Shown here piece by piece: positions 57,854-64,000 of a stretch of 64,000 nt of DNA. This DNA comes from Actinomadura craniellae (lineage in GTDB: Bacteria > Actinomycetota > Actinomycetes > Streptosporangiales > Streptosporangiaceae). Where the stretch lies: positions 62,001 to 126,000 of the forward strand of contig NZ_QLYX01000006.1 of NCBI RefSeq assembly GCF_003289645.1, read 5' to 3'. The position numbers and the translations under genes were made by a program. Every line of letters begins with the position of its first letter. The first letter of the stretch is position 1. The notes below the pieces were generated by a model. It was not told the DNA's origin, searched no databases, and saw only the letters and a list, made by a program, of their open reading frames with translations.

Positions 57854-58288
57854 TCAGTCGTCCGGGGTGTCGTAGCTGGGGTCGACGGACTCGGGTGAGA
57901 GACCGAGCAGGTCGGCGACCTCCTCGACGAGGAGATCGCGGATCAGCTGGGCCACCTCGCGCTCGTCGTCGCCCCGCGCCTCGATCGGCCGGCGGAAGAG
58001 GACGATGCTGGGCGGGGCGGCCGTGCCGCCGGACCGGGTCTCGCTGAGCGGCACCGGGTCGGCGCCATCGGCCCAGGGCTCGACCTGCGGCACCTCTTCC
58101 ACCGCGAATTCCACCTGTGCCAGCTCTCTGCTCCAGCGCTGCCCGAGCCGGCGCACCTCGTCACGGACGAGGTCGTCGAAACGCTGCGCGCGGGTACGCG
58201 AGAGCGGAGCCTCCGGAGGAGCCAGCGGGCCGCGCAGACCGCGGCCGTGCCGGTCGCGGCGTCGTGGCCCTGCCACACGGGATCGCAC
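57854..58288 (-). CDS. Zincin-like metallopeptidase-family protein lacking HExxH
   Basis: 144 residues, GTG 58288. This is the Rv3259-type relative of the zincin-like PF06262 family by position, length and the segments RFDDLVRDEVRRLG, FAVEEVPQVEPW, PSIVLFRRPIEARG. Where zinc peptidases of this fold have HExxH, it reads LLVEEVADLLGL: both histidines are gone. It is therefore probably not an active peptidase. Neighbours (DUF5719, DUF3499, manB) match the conserved block. Convergent with the DUF5719 gene; their stops are adjacent. Confidence 0.75.
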   Translation of the reverse strand: MRSRVAGPRRRDRHGRGLRGPLAPPEAPLSRTRAQRFDDLVRDEVRRLGQRWSRELAQVEFAVEEVPQVEPWADGADPVPLSETRSGGTAAPPSIVLFRRPIEARGDDEREVAQLIRDLLVEEVADLLGLSPESVDPSYDTPDD

Positions 58289-58464
58289 ATCTCCGAGCTT
58301 ATCCCCCCGCGGTCCCGGGCGGATGTGCCCCTGGACGGAGAGTGGTCGGAGCAGAGCAGGACACTGCGCGATATACGGCTGTTGGCACTGAATTGAACCG
58401 GTAATGGAGACACGGTCGCGTAGGTGGTGGCGGTACGGACGAGAGGGGGGTACGGTCGGCCATC

Positions 58465-58842
58465 GTGAGCCCCGTCCGCATCTGCTCCCGCACCGCGTGC
58501 AAGGAGTCCGCAGTCTTCACGCTCACGTACGTCTACCGTGACTCGACGGCGGTGCTCGGCCCCCTCGCCGCGTACGTCGAACCGCACTGTTACGACCTGT
58601 GCGCCGAGCACGCCGACCGGCTCACCGCCCCGATGGGCTGGGAACTGGTCCGCCTGCCGGTCGAGGACACCGAGCCCAGCTCCGACGATCTCGAGGCGCT
58701 GGCCGACGCCGTACGCGAGGCCGCCCGTCCCACCCGGCGGCAGGAGCCGGTGGGCCAGGGCATCGAGGTGAGCCGGCGCGGCCACCTGCGGGTGCTGCGC
58801 TCCGACCCGTCGTCCGGCACGACCCCCGCCGCGGACGAATAG
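58465..58842 (+). CDS. DUF3499 family protein with zinc-ribbon-like cysteines
   Basis: 125 residues, GTG 58465. Cys7 and Cys12 (CSRTAC) plus Cys42, Cys46 and His49 (HCYDLCAEH) could bind zinc. FTLTYVYRDSTAVLGPL and the C-terminal end after GRRGHLRVL are conserved features of DUF3499 (Rv3258c type). Always found beside manB in actinobacteria. Function unknown. Confidence 0.82.
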   Translation: MSPVRICSRTACKESAVFTLTYVYRDSTAVLGPLAAYVEPHCYDLCAEHADRLTAPMGWELVRLPVEDTEPSSDDLEALADAVREAARPTRRQEPVGQGIEVSRRGHLRVLRSDPSSGTTPAADE

Positions 58843-58958
58843 ACATTTAACGCCAACCGAATGATCTCTCTTCCTGCACCGACTGCGTGATCCCGCTTCC
58901 TTCGCTCCCGGTAGGCTCGACCATCGGTGCGACAGCGCTACATCAACAGGGAGCTGGA

Positions 58959-60308
58959 GTGGGCGACCTCGCCAAGATCTTCAAGGCATATGACATCCGG
59001 GGAGTCGTGCCCGCAGAACTCGACGTCGAGACCGCAGCAGCGATCGGCGCGGCCTTCGTCCGGGTGACGGGGGCGACCGCCGTGGTCACCGCGTACGACA
59101 TGCGCGAGTCCTCAGTGCCGCTGGCCGCCGCCTTCGCCCGGGGGGCGACGGCGCAGGGCGCGGATGTGATCGAGGCCGGCCTGGGCTCCACCGACATGCT
59201 GTACTACGCCAGCGGCAGCCTGGACCTGCCCGGCGCGATGTTCACCGCCAGCCACAACCCGGCCCGCTACAACGGGCTGAAGCTGTGCCGGGCGGGCGCC
59301 AAGCCGATCGGCCGCGACACCGGGCTGGGCGAGATCCGCGAACTGGTCGAGCGCGGCGTCCCCGCGTACGAGGGCGCCCCCGGCAAGGTCAGCAGCCAGG
59401 ACGTGCTGCAGGGGTACGCCGATCATCTGAAGACCCTGGTCGACCTGTCCGGCATCCGTCCGCTCAAGGTCGTGGTCGACGCGGGCAACGGCATGGGCGG
59501 TCACACCGTCCCGACGGTGTTCGCCGGGCTGCCGATCGACCTGGTTTCGCTGTACTTCGAGCTCGACGGCACCTTCCCCAACCACGAGGCCAACCCCATC
59601 GAGCCCGAGAACCTGCGCGACCTGCAGGCCAAGGTGCGCGAGACGGGTGCCGACATCGGCCTGGCCTTCGACGGCGACGCCGACCGCTGCTTCGTGGTGG
59701 ACGAGCGGGGCGAGATCGTCTCGCCCTCGGCGGTCACCGCGCTGGTGGCCGCCCGGGAACTGGCCAAGCACCCCGGCGCCAACATCGTGCACAACCTGAT
59801 CACCTCGCGCGCGGTGCCCGAGCTCATCACCGAGCACGGCGGAACCCCGATCCGCACCCGGGTGGGCCACTCGTTCATCAAGCAGACGATGGCCGAGACC
59901 GGGGCGGTGTTCGGCGGCGAGCACTCCGCGCACTTCTACTTCCGCGACTTCTGGTTCGCCGACTCCGGGATGCTGGCCGCCCTGCACGTGCTGGCGGCCC
60001 TGGGCGAGCAGGACGGCCCCCTGTCGGGGCTGCTGCGGGAGTACGACCGCTACCCGGCCTCCGGCGAGATCAACAGCGAGGTCGCCGACCAGGCCGCGGC
60101 GACCGAGCTGGTCCGGACCGAGTTCGCCGACCGCTCCGGCGTGACCGTCGATGAACTGGACGGGCTGACCGTCGGCACCGCCGACTGGTGGTTCAACCTG
60201 CGGCCGTCCAACACCGAGCCGCTGCTGCGCCTCAACGTGGAGGCGGCCGACGAGCAGACCATGCGCGAAATTCGCGACGAGGTCCTGGCCATCGTGAGGA
60301 ACAAGTGA
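58959..60308 (+). CDS. manB: Phosphomannomutase/phosphoglucomutase
   Basis: 449 residues from GTG 58959, where GGGAG precedes and the protein starts LAKIFKAYDIRGVVPAEL, the normal family beginning. The catalytic serine loop is MFTASHNPARYNGLK (about residue 100). The metal-binding DGDADR follows near 240, the sugar-binding GEHSAHFYF near 325, and the phosphate loop RPSNTEPLLRLN near 420. It interconverts hexose 6- and 1-phosphates, supplying GDP-mannose and related donors. The stop overlaps the Trm112 ATG by one base. Confidence 0.94.
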   Translation: MGDLAKIFKAYDIRGVVPAELDVETAAAIGAAFVRVTGATAVVTAYDMRESSVPLAAAFARGATAQGADVIEAGLGSTDMLYYASGSLDLPGAMFTASHNPARYNGLKLCRAGAKPIGRDTGLGEIRELVERGVPAYEGAPGKVSSQDVLQGYADHLKTLVDLSGIRPLKVVVDAGNGMGGHTVPTVFAGLPIDLVSLYFELDGTFPNHEANPIEPENLRDLQAKVRETGADIGLAFDGDADRCFVVDERGEIVSPSAVTALVAARELAKHPGANIVHNLITSRAVPELITEHGGTPIRTRVGHSFIKQTMAETGAVFGGEHSAHFYFRDFWFADSGMLAALHVLAALGEQDGPLSGLLREYDRYPASGEINSEVADQAAATELVRTEFADRSGVTVDELDGLTVGTADWWFNLRPSNTEPLLRLNVEAADEQTMREIRDEVLAIVRNK

Positions 60309-60484
60309 TGAAGCTCGACTCCTGGTTGCTGGAGATCCTGGCGTGCCCCAACTGTCAGGGAACGCTGCGGGCGGACGAGGCCGCCGATGAGCTGGTCTGC
60401 ACAGGCGAGTGCGGCTACGCCTATCCGGTGCGCGACGACATCCCCGTCCTCCTGGTGGACGAGGCCCGGGCATCGGCTCCATGA
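60308..60484 (+). CDS. Trm112-family zinc-ribbon protein
   Basis: 58 residues, ATG 60308 overlapping the manB stop (TGATG). LLEILACPNCQGTL and CTGECGYAYPVRDDIPVLL supply the zinc-ribbon cysteines. In eukaryotes Trm112 activates methyltransferases; bacterial members are small partners of unknown role. It overlaps both neighbours and lies in a conserved manB - trm112 - isomerase unit. Confidence 0.85.
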   Translation: MKLDSWLLEILACPNCQGTLRADEAADELVCTGECGYAYPVRDDIPVLLVDEARASAP

Positions 60485-61626
60485 ACGTGAAGTTGGACCT
60501 CGGCCGTCTCGACGACGCGGCGGCCCTCGCCGCCGCCGACCCCGGGGACATGCTGCGGCAGGTGGCGACCTCCGCCGCGCAGATCCGCGAGGCGCAGCTG
60601 AGGGCGGCCGAGGCGGGGCTGGAACGGCTCGCCGAGGACGGCCGGCCGCGGGCCATCGTGGTCACCGGCATGGGCGGTTCGGGGATCTCCGGTGACGTGC
60701 TGGCCGCGGTCTGCGGTGTCGGCTGCCCGGTGCCGATCATCACGGTGCGTGGTTACGCCCTGCCCGGCTGGGTCGGCGCCGCCGACCTGGTGATCGCGGT
60801 CTCGTGCTCCGGCGGCACCGAGGAGACCCTGCTGGTGGCGCGCGAGGCGCTGCGCCGCGGCTGCCGGTTGCTGTTCATCGGGGGCGAGGAGTCGCCGCTG
60901 GCCGAGATGGCGGTCCAGGGGCGGGCGCCGTTCGTGCCGGTCCGGTCGGTGGGCATGCCCCGTTCCACGCTCTGGGGCCTGTCGGTGCCGCTGATCCTCG
61001 CCGCCCGGACGCTCGGCCTGGTGTCGGCGCCGGCCGAGGTGCTGGAGGCTGCCGCGCTGCGGCTGGAGGAGGTGAGCCACCGCTGCCGTCCCGACAGCGA
61101 GTCGTTCGTCAACCCGGCCAAGCAGCTCGCGCTCGACCTGGCCGGCTCGCTGCCGATGGTCTGGGGCACGTCGGCGCTGGCCGGTACCGCCGCGTACCGG
61201 TTCTGCTGCCAGCTCAACGAGAACGCCAAGTACCCCGGGGTCTACGGCGAGCTGCCGGAGGCCAACCACAACCAGGTGGTGGCCTTCGACGGGTTCTTCG
61301 CGAACCGGCCGGGGGGCGGCACGGGCGATCTCGACGACTTCTTCCGGGACCGGTCCGAAGACTCCGAAACCGGGCTGCACCTGGTGGTGCTGCGTGACAC
61401 CGACGAGCATCCGCAGGTGCGCAAGCGGCGGGAGGTCTCGGTCGAGCTAGCCCAGGCCCGCGGGTTGGGGGTGACCGAAATCAGGGCCGAGGGTGAGCAT
61501 CCGCTGGAGAGAATCGCCACTCTGATCGCGCTGGCCGACTATGTCACGGTTTACTTGGCCATCGCACTGGGTGTTGATCCCACCCCGGTGTCAGCCATCC
61601 AGGAGCTCAAAGCGAGGATTGTATGA
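60481..61626 (+). CDS. SIS-domain phosphoglucose/phosphomannose isomerase
   Basis: 381 residues, ATG 60481 overlapping the Trm112 stop. Two SIS domains: GMGGSGISGDVL (about 62-73) and SCSGGTEETLL hold the phosphosugar, and LNENAKYPGVYGELPEANHNQ near 255-275 supplies the Glu and His catalytic residues. It matches the bifunctional archaeal/actinobacterial isomerase family that interconverts fructose 6-phosphate with glucose or mannose 6-phosphate. It is the Rv3256c equivalent. It precedes phosphomannomutase in the route to mannose donors. Confidence 0.87.
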   Translation: MNVKLDLGRLDDAAALAAADPGDMLRQVATSAAQIREAQLRAAEAGLERLAEDGRPRAIVVTGMGGSGISGDVLAAVCGVGCPVPIITVRGYALPGWVGAADLVIAVSCSGGTEETLLVAREALRRGCRLLFIGGEESPLAEMAVQGRAPFVPVRSVGMPRSTLWGLSVPLILAARTLGLVSAPAEVLEAAALRLEEVSHRCRPDSESFVNPAKQLALDLAGSLPMVWGTSALAGTAAYRFCCQLNENAKYPGVYGELPEANHNQVVAFDGFFANRPGGGTGDLDDFFRDRSEDSETGLHLVVLRDTDEHPQVRKRREVSVELAQARGLGVTEIRAEGEHPLERIATLIALADYVTVYLAIALGVDPTPVSAIQELKARIV

Positions 61627-61645
61627 CTAGCCGTGGAGCACGCCG

Positions 61646-62605
61646 GTGAGCGCGGGCAGCGGGACCAAGGCGATCGTCGCGGCGCTGGCCGCGAACCTGG
61701 GTATCGCGACCGCCAAGTTCGTGGCGTTCGGGTTCACCGGGTCGTCGTCGATGCTGGCGGAGGGCATCCACTCTCTCGCGGACTCGGGCAACCAGGCGCT
61801 GCTGCTGGTGGGCGGCAAGCGCGCCCGGCGCGAGCGCACCCCGCAGCACCCCTTCGGCTACGGGCGGGAACGCTACTTCTACGCGTTCGTGGTCGCCGTG
61901 GTGCTGTTCACCGTCGGCGCGGCCTTCTCGCTGTACGAGGGCTACCACAAGATCCACGAGGCGCTGGAGCACCCCGAGCACGGGATCGACTCGCCGGAGT
62001 GGGCGTTCGGCGTGCTCATCGTGGCGATCATCATGGAGATCTTCTCCTTCCGGACCGCGATCGTCGAGTCCAACCTCGTCCGCGGCGAGCAGAGCTGGTG
62101 GGAGTTCATCCGGCGGTCCAAGGCCCCCGAGCTCCCGGTGGTGCTGCTGGAGGACCTGGGCGCGCTGGTCGGCCTGGTCCTGGCCCTGTTCGGTGTCACG
62201 ATGGCCGTCGTCACGGGCGACCCGGTCTGGGACGGCATCGGCACCGTCTCCATCGGCGTGCTGCTCGGTGTCATCGCGGTGATCCTGGCCATCGAGACCA
62301 AGAGCCTGCTGATCGGCGAGGGGGCCAGCCCCGAGGCCGAGCGGAAGATCATCGACGCGCTGGAGTCGGTGGAGCAGGTCGACCGTGTGATCCACATCCG
62401 GACGCAGTACGTCGGCCCGGAGGAGATGCTGGTCGCGGCGAAGATCGCGGTGCAGCACGACGACACCGCGGCGGACGTGGCCCGCGGGATCGACGCGGCC
62501 GAGGCCAAGGTCCGCGAGCAGTTCCCCGAGGCGCGACTGATCTACCTGGAGCCCGCGCTGGACGAGGCCGCCGCCCCGGAGGGTGAGGCCGCCACCACGG
62601 TCTGA
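61646..62605 (+). CDS. Cation diffusion facilitator (CDF) transporter
   Basis: 319 residues, GTG 61646. Six membrane helices. The second carries EGIHSLADSGNQ (His42-x3-Asp46), and the fifth reads VLLEDLGALVGL, the Glu-Asp variant of the metal site seen in the ZnT9-like branch in place of the usual DxxxD. A cytoplasmic C-terminal domain (from GASPEAERKIIDALESV) completes the family. Such proteins move zinc or other divalent metals by proton exchange. Separated from the isomerase gene by 19 bases, so probably the same operon. Confidence 0.88.
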   Translation: MSAGSGTKAIVAALAANLGIATAKFVAFGFTGSSSMLAEGIHSLADSGNQALLLVGGKRARRERTPQHPFGYGRERYFYAFVVAVVLFTVGAAFSLYEGYHKIHEALEHPEHGIDSPEWAFGVLIVAIIMEIFSFRTAIVESNLVRGEQSWWEFIRRSKAPELPVVLLEDLGALVGLVLALFGVTMAVVTGDPVWDGIGTVSIGVLLGVIAVILAIETKSLLIGEGASPEAERKIIDALESVEQVDRVIHIRTQYVGPEEMLVAAKIAVQHDDTAADVARGIDAAEAKVREQFPEARLIYLEPALDEAAAPEGEAATTV

Positions 62606-63005
62606 TGACGGATCACGGCCCGGACGGAGACTCCGTCCGGGCCGTCGTCGTTCCCGGAGACACCCTCACCGGCCGGCCGTCCCGGTCGTAGAACCCCAGC
62701 CCAGGCGCGACCGGCACGTCCCTTTGCAGAGACACATCGACCGCCGCACCGGCGAGGGCGCCTCGTTCCCCATGCACACCGCCCGGACTCCTGTGCCGGG
62801 CGGCCTGGCGTGACGGCGGTGGCGCCCCCGAACCCCCTCGTCGAAGCCACCACCGTGCCGTCACGAACATGACATTACGTTCACGCAGGTGGGCTGGCGT
62901 CCCCCGGAAGAATGGAACCGGTGTCGTTCTCAGGTGGGAGGAGCCGGGACCGCCGCATGGCACTGTGCGGTGAGGCGACCCTTCTGTCCTGGGGGCCACT
63001 ATGGG
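62606..63005. other. 400-base intergenic stretch without a confident gene
   Basis: Apart from the terminator at its left end, I find no supported gene. A minus-strand frame (ATG 62870 to a stop at 62613) is open for 85 residues, but it runs into the terminator and has no ribosome site. The AT-richer segment CGAACATGACATTACGTTCA (62864-62883) is an imperfect inverted repeat and may be part of the promoter of the histidine kinase gene. Confidence 0.5.
62615..62645. terminator. 13-bp terminator after the CDF gene
   Basis: Perfect stem 62615-62627 / 62633-62645 with a 5-base loop, ten bases after the stop. GC-rich, no T-tract. Confidence 0.85.
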
Positions 63006-64000
63006 GTGGTGACCCGTAACGACCAGACCGACCACGCCCCGCCGCTGGGGCAGGATCTCGCCCCGCACGCCTGGCGGCTGTCCGGGCGGATCGTGGCCGG
63101 TGTCGGCCAGATCCTGCTCTGGATCATCACCGGTCTCGGCCGGCTGCTGAAGCCCGTGACGGCCCGGATCACGGCCGGGCTGTACGGCGCGTCCCGCCGG
63201 CCCGCTCCCCGCGGCCCCGGCGGCACGGCGCTGTACGAGGCCCCGGGCCCGGCCGGGCCGCTGCCGCGGTGGATCGGGGCGTGGCGGGAGTTCACCGAGT
63301 CGTGGCTGTTCGCCCCGCTGACGGGGGTGGCCATGACCCTGGCCGCGCTGGCCGAACTGGCTCCGCACGACGAGTCGCCGGTGAGCGTGGCGGGCGCCTT
63401 CGCGGTGGCCGTCACCCTGCCGCTGGTGTGGCGGCGTGAGTTCCTGCGGCCGATGGCCGCCGTTGTGCTGGCGGCGTACGCGGCGAGCCTGCTGACGGGC
63501 CAGTTGCTGCTGGTCACCACCACGGCCGCCGCGCTGTTCACGCTGCACTCGCTGGCCCGGCACCTGCCGCGGCCGTCGACCGGGATGCTCGCGGTGGGCG
63601 GCGTGGTGACCATCGCCGTGGTCTACCTCGCCGGCGACGGCCTGGACCCGCTGCCGTGGTACGCGGCGGTGCTGGTGCTGCTCGCGGCGATCGGGCTGGG
63701 CGACGCGCGGCGGGTGGTGGAGACCGCCGAGCGGACCAACGCCGAGGTCCGCGAGCGCAACACCGAGACCCTCACCCGGCTCAGCGTCGTCCAGCGGGAG
63801 CAGACGGTCATGCGGGAGCGGGCCCGGATCGCCCGCGAACTGCACGACGTGGTGGCCCACTCGGTGTCGATGATCGCCGTGCAGGCCGAGACGGCGCCGT
63901 ACACCATGGACGACCTGTCGAAGGAGGCCGCGCAGGGGTACGCCGAGATCGCGCACACCGCGCGCGAGGCGCTGGTGGAGATGCGGCGGCTGCTGAGCGT
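63006..64000 (+). CDS. Two-component sensor histidine kinase, HisKA_3 family (3' end outside window)
   Basis: The frame from GTG 63006 stays open to the window edge (at least 331 residues). GGGGG ten bases upstream is the likely ribosome site; GTG 63009 is an alternative. About five membrane helices lie between residues 30 and 240. A coiled linker (VVETAERTNAEVRERNTETL) leads to the dimerisation domain with the phospho-acceptor His in RARIARELHDVVAHSVSMIA, the NarL-type HisKA_3 box. The HATPase domain must lie beyond the edge. The partner response regulator is presumably next downstream (inference). Confidence 0.9.
   Translation, partial: MVTRNDQTDHAPPLGQDLAPHAWRLSGRIVAGVGQILLWIITGLGRLLKPVTARITAGLYGASRRPAPRGPGGTALYEAPGPAGPLPRWIGAWREFTESWLFAPLTGVAMTLAALAELAPHDESPVSVAGAFAVAVTLPLVWRREFLRPMAAVVLAAYAASLLTGQLLLVTTTAAALFTLHSLARHLPRPSTGMLAVGGVVTIAVVYLAGDGLDPLPWYAAVLVLLAAIGLGDARRVVETAERTNAEVRERNTETLTRLSVVQREQTVMRERARIARELHDVVAHSVSMIAVQAETAPYTMDDLSKEAAQGYAEIAHTAREALVEMRRLLS

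Noticed and set aside
62613-62870. Possible 85-residue minus-strand gene with a FYDRDGRPVRVSPG tail
   Set aside because: Ends inside the terminator of the CDF gene, lacks a ribosome site, and only a short tail looks protein-like; could be a remnant but cannot be supported.

Overview
The window is very GC-rich, uses GTG and TTG starts freely, and has many 4-base ATGA/GTGA overlaps between genes. It carries WhiB, FbiA/B/C, GlfT1/GlfT2/Glf and an LCP protein. This is actinobacterial chromosome, most likely a sporulating Streptosporangiales-type organism such as an Actinomadura relative (inference). The block whiB2 - fbiA - fbiB plus manB, a SIS-domain isomerase, DUF3499 and a zincin-like gene parallels the Rv3256c-Rv3264c neighbourhood of Mycobacterium tuberculosis and the whiB region of Streptomyces.

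Layout. (1) 1-9.4 kb: polymorphic toxin locus. A cell-surface ricin-B/LamG protein, cut by the window edge, is followed by a 2304-residue RHS/YD-repeat protein with a Hint domain and a low-GC C-terminal toxin tip, then a small low-GC gene in the immunity position. (2) 9.5-13.2 kb: a decayed fragment and then the intact copy of a membrane-anchored Asp-box beta-propeller gene. (3) 13.3-17.2 kb: a lipoprotein sulfatase divergent from a GH43-type glycosidase, then a small membrane protein. (4) 17.2-20.6 kb: a DrrAB-type ABC exporter divergent from a TetR regulator, with paired operator-like repeats, and an orphan methyltransferase. (5) 20.7-31.7 kb: galactan biosynthesis. A minus-strand operon (GT2, UDP-galactopyranose mutase, GlfT2, Wzm-like permease, Wzt-like ATPase) faces a plus-strand operon (sulfotransferase-like, GlfT1-like, GT39), followed by an LCP ligase. 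(6) 31.8-38.2 kb: more cell-envelope glycan genes (GT2, two GT4, flippase-like, methyltransferase, NDP-sugar pyrophosphorylase). (7) 38.2-44.5 kb: mixed accessory stretch: AAC(3)-like acetyltransferase, STAND/TPR protein, NAD(P)-binding protein, a 212-bp MITE-like element, a pilin-like small protein, an AlkA-type glycosylase. (8) 44.8-50.8 kb: coenzyme F420 genes fbiC, fbiB and fbiA. (9) 51-62.6 kb: whiB, a very large membrane glycosyltransferase, DUF5719, zincin-like, DUF3499, manB, Trm112, SIS isomerase and a cation diffusion facilitator. (10) The window ends inside a sensor histidine kinase.

How the genes fit together. Glf supplies UDP-galactofuranose. GlfT1- and GlfT2-like enzymes would polymerise galactan on a lipid carrier, the Wzm/Wzt pair would export it and the LCP protein would attach it to peptidoglycan. 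ManB, the SIS isomerase and the pyrophosphorylase interconvert hexose phosphates and make a nucleotide sugar for the GT4/GT-C enzymes. FbiA-C build F420. WhiB ties the region to growth or sporulation control. The least described parts are the toxin tip with its presumed immunity protein, the eroded beta-propeller copy beside it, the sulfotransferase-like gene inside the galactan locus, and the 212-bp inverted-repeat element that ends on a stop codon.
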